Below, piece by piece: positions 46,915 through 56,120 of a DNA stretch of 64,000 nt; positions within the stretch are counted from its first letter, which is position 1; each line of letters begins with the position of its first letter. The stretch covers positions 361,287,704-361,351,703 of the forward strand of contig CM062297.1 of assembly GCA_031216915.1 (NCBI GenBank), given 5' to 3'. Source of the DNA: Pictodentalium vernedei. Its lineage: Eukaryota > Mollusca > Scaphopoda > Dentaliida > Dentaliidae. Position numbers and translations under genes: made by a program. The notes under the pieces were generated by a model. That model was not told where the DNA came from. It saw only the letters and a program-made list of their open reading frames with translations, and searched no databases.

Positions 46915-47079
46915 TCAGGGATGTAAGTACACATGGTCAAAAAAACCTGAAAATACCAGGTGAAGCCAATTTTAAAACTGATTCTATAATAACTAGAAGG
47001 GAAAAAAGCCTGAAATTACCAAAAATTTCAGATGAAAAAACCTGAATTCAGGCAAAAACCTGAAAATTTACATCCCTGA
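46915..47079. mobile_element. 165-bp fold-back insertion inside the Polinton
   Basis: Ends TCAGGGATGTAA and TTACATCCCTGA are exact inverted repeats, flanked by TAA on both sides. The interior carries repeated AAACCTGAAAAT and CAGGTTTTT-like words. It sits in the gap between the 298-aa gene and the next ORF, so it probably inserted after the Polinton. Confidence 0.75.
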
Positions 47080-47232
47080 ATAATAAAAGTATTTAAACAA
47101 CAAACGATTTACCAGTGAAAACAAAATATATATTATAAAATAAAAAATATGTTGGTGATAAAGAATAGGGGATACGTCGGAACTTACGTTCAAGGCAGTT
47201 CTGGCATCGTCGATTCTATAATGTGAGCGTTC

Positions 47233-47529
47233 ATGAGCAATGCGGGTAGAAAACTCGCATCGACCGCGTTTGAGGTCGGTAAGAAGACGGCTTTGGATGC
47301 TGGTAAGAAAGCCGCTTCTGAAGCCAGTGGTAGGATAGCTTCTGTGGCTGGCAAGAGGGCAGTCGACGCATTGATCGACAAGTTGATCAGTCCACTGGCG
47401 AAGCGAGCTGCATTAGAGCGAACGCTGAAAAGTTGGAAAGATTTTAAGAATGCTGTGGTACCCATACAAGATTTAGCCGAAATGACGAGTGAATTTGGAT
47501 TGAAGAGAACTCGCGATGGTGTAATATAA
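47233..47529 (+). CDS. Small basic Ala/Lys-rich protein (98 aa), putative Polinton core protein
   Basis: 98 codons, starting ATG 47233 directly after an upstream in-frame stop. The first 50 residues repeat a small, Ala/Gly/Lys pattern (VGKKTALDAGKKAASEASGR) that would form an amphipathic basic helix. A second helix contains LIDKLISPLAKRAALERTLK. There are no Cys pairs or membrane segments. It lies between the 298-aa gene and the packaging ATPase. Small basic proteins in this position could package DNA or be minor virion components; that is inference from composition. Confidence 0.65.
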   Translation: MSNAGRKLASTAFEVGKKTALDAGKKAASEASGRIASVAGKRAVDALIDKLISPLAKRAALERTLKSWKDFKNAVVPIQDLAEMTSEFGLKRTRDGVI

Positions 47530-47636
47530 ATAAATAATAATATTAAAAAACTGAGTTTGAAAAAACATAAAAAATTGTGTTTGAAAAATCTAAAATAACA
47601 AACAAACAAAAATAAACAAAGAAGAACATTAAAGAT

Positions 47637-48443
47637 ATGTCTTGGAATGACGCTGCGACTAAGAGGTCGAATAATGAGTTCTTTCTCAAAAGCATAAGAG
47701 GCTTGATAGCGGGAAAATCGAATTGTGGAAAGACCAATCTGTTGATGAATCTGTTGTTCCAACCCAACTGGTTGGATTACGACAGATTGTTTGTGTTTGG
47801 CAAGAGCTTGTTTCAACCCGAATACAGATTGCTTCGAGAGTGCATGGATCGTAGATTGCCTAAGGACGTCATAGCCAGAATCTTTGACAGTAGGGAGGAA
47901 TTCGACAAAAGTGAAGCTCCTCTTTCGACTATTTTGGACAGTGCGGCGATGGAATTGATGAAGAGAAATGCATCTTCGAACGTCGAGTGTTGATTTTATG
48001 AGAACACTAGCAATGTTCCGGATCCTAGAGAATTGAAATCGGAAGATAAGAATCTCATGATTTTCGACGATCTGCTTTTGGAGAGACAGAACCGATGCGA
48101 ATCGTATTACGTTAGGGGTCATCACAGCAACGTGGACTGTTTCTATCTGTCCCAGAATTATTTTCGATTGCCCAGACAGATGATAAGGGAGAACGCTAAT
48201 TTTCTATGTCTCTTTCGCCAAGATCTCAAGAATCTCAATCACATCTACAGTGATCATGTCGCAAACGACATGAGCACAGTGGAATTCAGGAGATTCTGTA
48301 AGAGGGTTTGGGATGGAGGACTATACAATTTCGTTGTGATCGATTTGACTAGCGAATTTAATCACGGAAAATATCGGTGCGGATTCGACAAGTTTCATGT
48401 TTCTGATGATAATAAGATAGAGCGTGAAAATAAAAAAAATTAG
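47637..48443 (+). pseudogene. ATP: A32-like/FtsK-HerA packaging ATPase, one premature stop
   Basis: 268 codons from ATG 47637, interrupted by a single in-frame TGA at 47991-47993 with the frame continuing unchanged. Before the stop is the Walker A loop GKSNCGKT (residues 26-33). After it is the Walker B strand NLMIFDD (around residue 142), then the sensor-like region DCFYLSQNYFRLPRQMIREN. These are the hallmarks of the viral genome-packaging ATPase of adeno-like and Polinton elements, which pumps DNA into the capsid. Length fits the family. The stop could come from a CGA-to-TGA change. A truncated product would keep Walker A only. Confidence 0.92.
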
Positions 48444-48501
48444 AAAATAATAAATCTTCAAATAATTAGTTTTTGAAAAAATAAAAATAAAATTAAATAT
48501 A

Positions 48502-49191
48502 ATGTTCGAACAAGGAGAATTGTTAGAATGGATAGCTGAGAATACGGCTGCAAAACGATCCATTCAAATCGTGGTGAGTGGCGATTTGACTCGATTCGCG
48601 ACGAAATTCGAACCTTCCATCGAATTGAATAGAGAGAAAAGATACGAGATGGCGTTGGTGAATCTGGAGACTTATTATTCCTTTCCCAATGTCACCAAAA
48701 AGAATAACTCGTTTAAGTATTCCGACGGGGTGGATTGGTTGGAAATTCGAATTCCCAAAGGAAGTTACGACATAGACGATTTTAACAATTACATTCAGAC
48801 CCAAATGAAGACGGATGGAAAGGGAAGCAACAAGATCAGACTCGCTCCCAATCCTAATACCTTACAGACGATGTTGGATTTGGAAGATAATTTTCGAGTG
48901 GATTTCAACACGGACGATTCTATAGGCAAGATGCTGGTATTCGATCGAAAGATGTGTCAAGGCCACGCGTCATCTGAAAATACGGTCGACATTCTCGCAG
49001 TCAATAGCATTCTGGTGAACATGGATGTGATTGCTGGAAGCTACGTGAATGGTAGCACTCAACCGACGATCTATTCCTTCTTTCCAAACGTGTCGCCGGG
49101 TTATAAGATCGTGCAACGACCTCGAAATTTAGTTTATCTACCAGTGATTTTAGACACATTGTATAGTCTCAAAGACGGATCAAAATGGTGA
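48502..49191 (+). CDS. Minor capsid (penton-like, single jelly-roll) protein
   Basis: Intact 229-codon frame, ATG 48502, 58 bp after the ATPase. The signature for the family as I know it is the segment YEMALVNLETYYSFPNVTKKN near residues 45-67, followed by WLEIRIPKGSYDIDDFNNYI. The rest alternates short beta strands, ending in IVQRPRNLVYLPVILDTLYSL. It would form capsid vertices with the major capsid protein encoded on the other strand at 57381-56121. The C-terminus is slightly short of the length I expect, so a late truncation at the TGA before TGTTAGCTC is possible. Confidence 0.85.
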   Translation: MFEQGELLEWIAENTAAKRSIQIVVSGDLTRFATKFEPSIELNREKRYEMALVNLETYYSFPNVTKKNNSFKYSDGVDWLEIRIPKGSYDIDDFNNYIQTQMKTDGKGSNKIRLAPNPNTLQTMLDLEDNFRVDFNTDDSIGKMLVFDRKMCQGHASSENTVDILAVNSILVNMDVIAGSYVNGSTQPTIYSFFPNVSPGYKIVQRPRNLVYLPVILDTLYSLKDGSKW

Positions 49192-49340
49192 ACTGTTAGC
49201 TCTTCGCGGAAAAAAAAAATATTGTGCATATATAAATAACAAAATAAAATAAACGCAATATTAATTTACAAAATTATTTAATATATATTATCATTAAAAC
49301 AAAAAAACAATTGAAGAAAATATATTTTAAAAAAAGAATT

Positions 49341-49956
49341 ATGACACAATACATGGTTAAAAACGTCAACATATCCGCAGGACAGAGGAAGAAACTTAAG
49401 AGAGCGTTAACAACTTGAGGTGAGGCGGTGAGATTCAAATTCACTCATGAAGATCTGACGAGTGGTGGTCAGGATTCGATCGCCTGGACCAGAAGTCAAA
49501 TCAAAAGGATGGAGAAAGCGATTCGTGATGGAAGAGGGTTGACGGTGAAATTGAGTCCCGCTCAAATGAGATACAATTTGAGAATGAAAGGCGGTTTCCT
49601 ACCGCTATTGGCAGGAATCGCCACAAAAGCATTACCCTTCACCGCAAAGGCATTACCCTTTCTCGGAAAGACTCTCGGCGTGGGAGCTCTCACAGGACTC
49701 GCGAGTTCGGCAGTTGAGAAATTAATGGGTGGCAGCGGACTGTTTGTTTTTGAAGAAGGGAGGAGCCATGTGTCGCATCCACATAGACGACAGCGGTAAA
49801 GGATTGTATCTAGAACCTGTTAGAGGTGACAACTCTTTGAGTGGAAACGGTATCTATCTGAAGAGTGGACGGAACGTTGAGCGACTCGGCAAGGGTTTGT
49901 TGTTTGGTGAGAATTCGCCATTTAACAATATACCGATTTTGAGTATGTTATTATAA
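49341..49956 (+). pseudogene. PX-like Polinton protein, stop and frameshift
   Basis: The frame opens at ATG 49341 (NVNISAGQRKKLKRAL), meets TGA at 49416-49418 and continues in frame to a breakpoint near 49745. There a GTTT duplication moves the rest into the next frame, ending 49956. Visible parts: LTVKLSPAQMRYNLRMKGG, a hydrophobic Ala/Leu/Gly-rich segment (LPFLGKTLGVGALTGLASSA) and a C-terminal Gly-rich tail with GKGLYLEP. Similar PX-type virion proteins are recurrent in Polintons and adintoviruses; function is unproven. Two breaks mean no full product. Confidence 0.78.
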
Positions 49957-50015
49957 TGTAAAATTATATAATTATATAAAATATAAATCATAGAAAGTAT
50001 AAAATAATATATAAA

Positions 50016-50351
50016 ATGGATAAAAAGGTGGAAAAACAATTAGCCGATAATGATGAATATCGCGATATAGAGTGTGAAAAAGATGTGGAAAAATGGTTAG
50101 ACGCTAATGATGGATATCTAAGGAAAGAACTGATAAAAGAGTTAAATAAAGATTGGGATAGAGGGTTGAAATGTAAAAGAATGAGACATTTTCCACCGTC
50201 ACCACTACATTCTGAAGAGAATGGTAATGATGGGAGTGTTACCAAGAGATGCACAACATTCATTCATAATTATGATTCGGATAAACAAATGTGTTCTTAT
50301 AAAAAAAACGTAACATATCACAAAAAAAAAGAAAAGAAGAATCGACGCTGA
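50016..50351 (+). CDS. Hypothetical charged protein (111 aa)
   Basis: ATG 50016, 111 codons, very rich in Lys, Asp and Glu. A near-duplicated segment (NDEYRDIECEKDVEKWL, then NDGYLRKELIKELNKDW) suggests an internal repeat. The C-terminus ends in a Lys/Arg run (KKKEKKNRR). I recognise no family. It closes the first plus-strand block and is followed by an A-rich hairpin that may terminate transcription. Confidence 0.5.
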   Translation: MDKKVEKQLADNDEYRDIECEKDVEKWLDANDGYLRKELIKELNKDWDRGLKCKRMRHFPPSPLHSEENGNDGSVTKRCTTFIHNYDSDKQMCSYKKNVTYHKKKEKKNRR

Positions 50352-50394
50352 AATTTGAGAAAAAAGGAAATGTTATTATAATCAATGGGCAATA

Positions 50395-50495
50395 GTGAAG
50401 AAGGAAAACAAAAAAAACAAAAAAAACAAAACAAAAAAAGTAATGAGATCTAGAGATGATCAACCTCTCTAGATCTCATTACTTTTTTTTCTTTC
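50395..50495. terminator. Palindrome at convergent gene junction 1
   Basis: AGTAATGAGATCTAGAGA (50439-50456) and its exact complement (50466-50483), with flanking A and T runs, form a stem of about 25 bp around a 9-base loop. It lies between the convergent 111-aa and 120-aa genes. The same 18-bp arm recurs at 56015-56032, the other convergent junction. A bidirectional terminator or RNA 3'-end signal is inferred. Confidence 0.7.
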
Positions 50496-50610
50496 TTCTT
50501 CGCTAAAAAATCAATCTCTCTATTGTTTATATTTCCAAGTCCATTATTAGCATGTTGACACTCGTGTATTATCCTTTTTCAAAAATGTGTTGAATGTTTA
50601 TCTTTACTTT

Positions 50611-50973
50611 TTAAAGTTTTTTTACATTGGTGAACGCGCTCTCACCACCCGATTTGTCCACGAGTTCGAGTGAGATTTTTGGATATATGTAACTTCCATA
50701 GGACAACGACAAATCGTCCTTGTCGAATTCTCTATCTTTGGCAATGACGATTTTCTGTAGATCGTTTTGGTGGTCATAAAACAAATCGAGCATGGCTTCA
50801 TCCAATTTCAAAGGCGTGTTATATTTGTTGTATTTGCGCTCTAAGCCCTTCGTCTCGACCTTGTTCAATTCGATGGAATCGTATCGTTGTAATCTATAGA
50901 TTTTAAAACCGAATTTCTTACATATTTCAACTCGTTTCAATTTCAATTCGCATCTTTTAGGTGTTGTTGTCAT
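50611..50973 (-). CDS. Hypothetical Polinton protein (120 aa)
   Basis: Minus-strand ATG at 50973, intact 120 codons. The N-terminus is basic (KRCELKLKRVEICKKFGFKI). The C-terminal half is acidic with predicted strands (SLSYGSYIYPKISLELVDKSGG). No catalytic motif is seen. It is the only minus-strand gene on the left half, and shares a ~290-bp divergent promoter region with the polymerase gene. An early or regulatory role would fit but is unsupported. Confidence 0.6.
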   Translation of the reverse strand: MTTTPKRCELKLKRVEICKKFGFKIYRLQRYDSIELNKVETKGLERKYNKYNTPLKLDEAMLDLFYDHQNDLQKIVIAKDREFDKDDLSLSYGSYIYPKISLELVDKSGGESAFTNVKKL

Positions 50974-51260
50974 GATCGATTATTTGTTTTTTTAATTTTA
51001 ATTTTCTTTAATGTGAACAATTTTTTTGTAAAAGTGTTTTTCTCTTTATATAAATAAAAGTTTAAATTTAACGTCCTTTTTTCTCGTATTAATTCAATTT
51101 TTTCATGTTAAGGAACATAAAAAAATTGATTAATTTTATCAAAAAAAAAATTTTTTCTTGAAGGAATTAAAACATATATATATATATAAACAATTTTAAA
51201 ACTTTTAACAAATTATTAATAAATACAAAATTCGAAAAAAAAAAAATAATATTCTTACAA
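50974..51260. promoter_or_regulatory. Divergent AT-rich intergenic region
   Basis: Separates the minus-strand 120-aa gene from the plus-strand polymerase. TTTATATAAATA at 51047-51058 and a TATATATATATATATAAA run at 51175-51189 could be TATA elements for the two directions. Inference from position and composition only. Confidence 0.4.
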
Positions 51261-53971
51261 ATGGAGCAAACAAATGAAAAAATGGAAAATTTAAATAAGA
51301 AAACTGTACCTCAGTTAAACGAGATTTGGAAACTATTAAAAATTCCACATTTCAGAAATCATAGAACTAAATCAAAAAAAATTGAAGTCATACAGGAATA
51401 TTGTTTGCGAAATGATAGAAAGGCAAACAAAATGTCGATAGCAACGACGTCAAAAAATGCATCGGTTGTGAAAAATGAGAAGAAGAAACAGATAGTAAAA
51501 GGAATCGAAATGCCGACGTCGAAAAAAACCAAAAACTTTTCGATTGTGAAAAATAAGAAGACGACTAAACGAAAAGCTGTTGAAGAACTTCAAGTTTCAA
51601 AAGAAAAAAAAAAAAAAACTAAAACAAAAACGAGTGATGTACTTCAGATTCTAGACAAACGAGATATATCAAGCGAAATTCGACAAGCAATCAACGAAGG
51701 GAAAGGAGAAGAATATGTAGCACGACTCATCACAGAACTATTCCAATTGAATCCTGTAGAATGGTAGAGTGCGATCAGAGACATTTTTAAAACTTTCGAT
51801 GTCGTTCCCTCGTTCAAGAAAATTGATCCAAAATTGTTCATTGAATGGGTGAAGAAAAAAGTATTGGATTTGTTTCACAAACACATGAACGTGGGACTAA
51901 AAATTAAGATGATACTCCATTGCGTGATGAATAAAATCAACGTGAAGTCTGGCGAGAGCATCGTGACAAATGCATATTTCAGATCTAACGTCGAACCCGT
52001 ATTTTGAGGTTCAGATTTATCGGACGTTTTCGAAAAGATGAAAGACAAGATGTTGACGTCTCTCGTGAATTATCAATGTGAAGGTAGTAATTGGATATTC
52101 GATGAGGTGTTGAAACTCGAAATTCATATAACTGAAAATGATTCGTTGAAAGGATCTTCCTACGTGGAATTACCGTATTTCTTAGCTAAAAAAATGCTGT
52201 GATCAACGTGAGAAATAAAGATGATCAATGTTTTAAATGGGCAGTCACCTCCACTTTATACTCTGTCAAAATGAACTTCGATAGAGTTTCTCGTTATGAG
52301 GAGACTTCTAAAAATCTCGATTGGACCGGAGTGACTTTTCCAATGCAGTTAAAACTCATCGAACGTTTCGAGGCTCAAAATCCTACCGTAGCGGTGAATG
52401 TCTTGGGATACGACGATGAAAAACGAACGATCTATACTCTCAGACAGACTTCGTATCTCGAAACAGAAAAGACGATTATTTTATTATTGATTTCGAATGG
52501 TGACAATCGTCATTATTGTTGGGTTAAACATCCAAGCCGATTACTGTCGAGACAAAATAATAAACATAAAGGAGAGATATGTTTATGTTATAACTGCATG
52601 AACATGTTTCTGAGCGAAAAATCGTTAGCGAAACATTAGGAATATTGCAATGAAAATCAAGGTGTCACCGTCGAAATGCCCAAACCCAACACCATCATGA
52701 AGTTTGAAAATCGCAATAGAAGGTTAAAAGTACCATTCGTTGTGTACGCCGATTTCGAATGTTTCACCGTGAAAATGAGTTCCTGCCAACCTAACGCTCT
52801 TCAAAGTTACGTCGAAAGATATCAAAAACATGATGAAATTAGTCAACATACATCGCATCATTCGATTCAACGAAGAGCCTTGGATGAAAAAATACATTGA
52901 TCTCAACACGAATCTCAGAATTCGAGCCGAGAACGATTTCGAAAAAGATTTCTTCAAACTCATGAACAACTGCGTGTACGGTAAATCGATGGAAAACATC
53001 AGGAAGAGAACCGACGTTTGACTCGTCACATCTGAGAAAAAAGCCAAAAAATTAGTGACGAAACTCAATTACAAACACCAAACCATATTCGACGAAAATC
53101 TAGTGGTCGTTCACATGCAAAAGACGCACCTGAAGTTCGACAAACCGAATTATCTCGGACTGATCATCTTAGATATCAGCAAGCGATTGATGTACGAGTT
53201 TCACTATGATTACGTCAAATGAAAATTTGGTGATAAAGCCAAACTACTGTTCACCGACACAGACAGTTTAGTTTATGAGATAGAGACGAAAGACGTCTAC
53301 CGAGATATATCTCCAGACATGGCCGCGTGGTTCGACATGAGCAATTATCCCGTCGATCACCCGTCCAACATTCAATCGAATGACAACAAGAAGGTGTTAG
53401 GTAAATTTAAGGACGAGAGCGGCGGTAAACAAATCCTCGAATATTCGTGGGCTTAAGACCTAAACTGTATGCTTATCGTCTAGAAGATGAAGAGACCAAG
53501 AAGTGCAAAGGGGTTAAAGCGTGCGTGGTGAAGAAAAACATCTCTTTCCGAGAGTATAAAGATTGTCTGTTAGGAAGTGGTGTGGTGTATAAGACTATGA
53601 AATCGATTCGAAGCGAAAATCACGACTTATATACCGAAATAGTCAACAAGATTTCGCTGACGGCCGACGACGATAAGAGATTCATGTTAGATGATAAAAT
53701 AAGCATTTTGGCACTCGGACATTGGACTTTGGATCTAATTTTAGACGATAGGATTTCAGATATGATTGTGGATGATAAGATTCCAGATATGATTAAGGAT
53801 GATAGGATTCCAGAAAATCAAGAGGAATTAAACAGATTCAAGATTATGGAAGTCGAGGAATTAGACGGATTCAAGGTTATGGAAGTCCATAGAGTTAGTT
53901 TAAAAAGAAAAAGAAAAAAAATTAAAAAAAATAATGTCATTTTAGTGAATTATAATAAAATAAATAAATAA
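51261..53971 (+). pseudogene. POLB: Protein-primed DNA polymerase B, core deleted
   Basis: The N-terminal segment (from ATG 51261) has a SAP-like helix pair (VPQLNEIWKLLKIPHFRNH) and a basic linker. Then come the family's N-terminal region with a Cys/His finger (CLCYNC near 52590), exonuclease motif YADFEC (52745) and QPNALQSYVERYQKH. Only ~30 codons later the sequence jumps to LMNNCVYGKSMENIRKR (motif B region) and LLFTDTDSLVYEIE (motif C, two Asp), then the thumb-like KGVKACVVKKNISF and DDKRFMLDD. Palm motif A and several hundred residues are missing. Further breaks: TAG 51765, TGA 52005, frameshift near 52190, TAG 52637, TGA 53019, TGA 53220, frameshift near 53446. It cannot be active. Confidence 0.92.
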
Positions 53972-53990
53972 AAGAAAAATATACGCATTT

Positions 53991-54422
53991 ATGAATAAGA
54001 AAATAGAGATATCCATAGAAGGTGTCATCTTACCTAACGAACCCCTATCCAACATCGATCTGTTGAATGCGGCAAAGGATTTGAAAATCAAAGATTTTCT
54101 AGGCGTGTTTTCCAGAGATGCCTTGTTGAAGACAAGACCTCGACAATCGGAATGCGGAATTTTAAATCTAGATGATTTATCGGGTGAAGACACTCACTGG
54201 GTGGCGTGGTTCAAGAACGGGAAGAAGAATTATTATTTCGACAGCTATGGAATCTCATCACCGAAAGAAATAAAGAACTATTTCAACAAATCGATGGTTC
54301 GTTACAACACAGAACGAGTGCAATCACCAGATCAAATGTTTTGCGGTCACTTATGTCTCTACGTTCTCAAGAGATGGTCTGAAGGAGATCGGTTTCAAGA
54401 CATTCTCAATGATTTACATTAG
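53991..54422 (+). CDS. PRO: Adenain-type cysteine protease
   Basis: Intact 143-codon frame, ATG 53991, 19 bp after the polymerase remnant. The C48/adenain signature is complete: catalytic His69 in DTHWVAWF, acidic partner Asp84 in YYFDSYG, Gln115 (oxyanion) and nucleophile Cys118 in QMFCGHLC. The length is short but normal for Polinton proteases, which are smaller than the ~200-aa adenovirus enzyme. In the family it matures capsid proteins during assembly. It is among the few genes of this copy without breaks. Confidence 0.92.
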   Translation: MNKKIEISIEGVILPNEPLSNIDLLNAAKDLKIKDFLGVFSRDALLKTRPRQSECGILNLDDLSGEDTHWVAWFKNGKKNYYFDSYGISSPKEIKNYFNKSMVRYNTERVQSPDQMFCGHLCLYVLKRWSEGDRFQDILNDLH

Positions 54423-54574
54423 AGAGAGATTTTTTTTATAGTATATAAAGATAAAAAATTATTTAAAAAAATTTAATCGAATAAAAACGAAAAAATAAAA
54501 TAAGTGAAATATTTTTTTTTTAATAAACTGCGTTTGAAATATATTTTTTTTTAAAACAAAAATCTCAAAACAAC

Positions 54575-55927
54575 ATGCCAGTCGATAAATTTGGTAGAAG
54601 TGACGACGAAAGTCAACCCAAAAAGAAGAGGAAGACACTCGAAGTCGGTGATGGTTACAGCGTTGCCAACTTGGACGAATGTTATATTCGTAGATACAAA
54701 CCTCGAGAGGAACCTTCGAACATGAACGATAAGAAGCTCTACAATCTTCCCGAGCTGATAGATCTCGCAGATGATGCGACTAAAAAATACGTCGACAGGG
54801 GGAACGCGGATTTCAAATGAATCATGCTAGATAATTACGTGGATAAAGCCATGACCGACGATCTCGATCTGAAATCTAAATGTTTGGTGTATGTCGCAAA
54901 TCCAATAGATCCCACCGATGCCACGACCAAGAAATATGTGGACGACTTTCACGCAAGATTCAGCGAACACCTGAGAAATAGATACGTTCAGAAAACGATG
55001 CACTCAGAACTGAACGCCAATTCTAACAAGATAACAAACGTGGCCACTCCCTCAAATCCCAAGGACGTGGCGACCAAACACTACGTAGATCTGGAATAGA
55101 GAAAGTCTGACAGACGAGAAATGAATCGGATCTGGATGTGGGATTCAACAAGATATTGAATCTGTTGAAGGTTGACAACACGGATGTGGATTCAATCGCG
55201 GTCAACAAGGGCTATGTAGATTCTGCCGTGACACGATCACAAGAATACGTAGAATCGCAAGTGGACGATCTCTATCTGAACAAACAATCTGGTGGAACCA
55301 TGGAGGGTGGTTATCAACATGAACGGTGAGAATTTATTCGGAGTCAATCACGATCCCGAATTCGATTCCAGCACAGTCAGCATGAAGTACGTGGACGACA
55401 ACTTGGTCTGGAGAATGGGCGACATCATGGAAGGTAAACTAGACATGGGCGGACACTCGCTCACGAATCTACCGGATCCCGTGAACATGATGGACGCCTC
55501 CACCCTGATTTCGGTGGTGGAAAGACTCAAATATGCTAGAAAATTGATCACCGTGTGGGCTGAGGAGGCCGGCACGTTAGAGGAGGGAAAAACCGAGTGG
55601 TCTTTCGGTAACGGAGGTAGCGGATTGAAACATGGTCAGGTGGGATATCCCATGCCGTTGGGAGGTGAAATCATTCGAATGGCTCTGGCTTCCTCGGATT
55701 TGAATAACAGAGCGGTCGTCAATCTCGTGGTGAATGGAGTAGAGAGCGATAAGAAATACAGCATTGAAAAGACTGAGAATCAACATGCGAATGTTAGCAC
55801 GTTTGGCACGCCTCTCAAAGTGAACGCCGGAGACAGGATTAATTTCGTTACGAAAACCAATAATCCCAAAGCCGCTAGTTCCGTGGTGAGTCTACTGATC
55901 GAACTAGATCCTTTGAACAAACAGTGA
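54575..55927 (+). pseudogene. Fibre-like protein with KYVD repeats, four breaks
   Basis: The N-terminus has a basic patch (PKKKRKTLEVGDGYS). It then repeats a phage-fibre-like unit ending in A-T-KKYVD or variants: ATKKYVDR, ATTKKYVDDF, VATKHYVDL, NKGYVDSA, VSMKYVDDN, each ~35-60 residues apart. The C-terminal 150 residues (WSFGNGGSGL, YPMPLGGEIIRMALASS, NLVVNGVESDKK) look like a compact beta-rich head. Stops at 54818 (TGA) and 55097 (TAG) and frameshifts near 55100-55138 and 55300 break it. Trimeric fibre or spike function is inferred from the repeat type. It ends the second plus-strand block. Confidence 0.7.
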
Positions 55928-56117
55928 ATGCGTGGAAATAATTAATTAAAAAAAAATAATGAGTGATTATTAAAAACAAAAAAAAAGTAATGAGATTTAG
56001 AAAGATGTTCAATCTCTCTAGATCTCATTACTTTATTTTTTTTTTGTTTTTTTTTTGTTTTTAATAATTACTCATTACTTTTTTTATTTTGTTTTTTATT
56101 TTTTTTTTCACGCATGT
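55928..56117. terminator. 190-bp intergenic palindrome at convergent junction 2
   Basis: Almost the whole gap between the fibre-like and capsid genes folds back: ATGCGTG with CACGCAT at the outer edges, TAATGAGTGATTATTAAAAA with TTTTTAATAATTACTCATTA inside, then AGTAATGAGATTTAGAAA with TCTCTAGATCTCATTACT around the centre. The inner right arm is identical to the palindrome at junction 1 (50466-50483). Confidence 0.8.
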
Positions 56118-56120
56118 CTC

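Noticed and set aside
47991..47993. Stop-codon readthrough or recoding of TGA in the Polinton
   Set aside because: TAG stops, frameshifts and a large deletion occur in the same element, so decay is the simpler reading.
47190..48125. 311-codon minus-strand ORF
   Set aside because: Antisense to the basic protein and ATPase genes, whose plus-strand motifs are clear.
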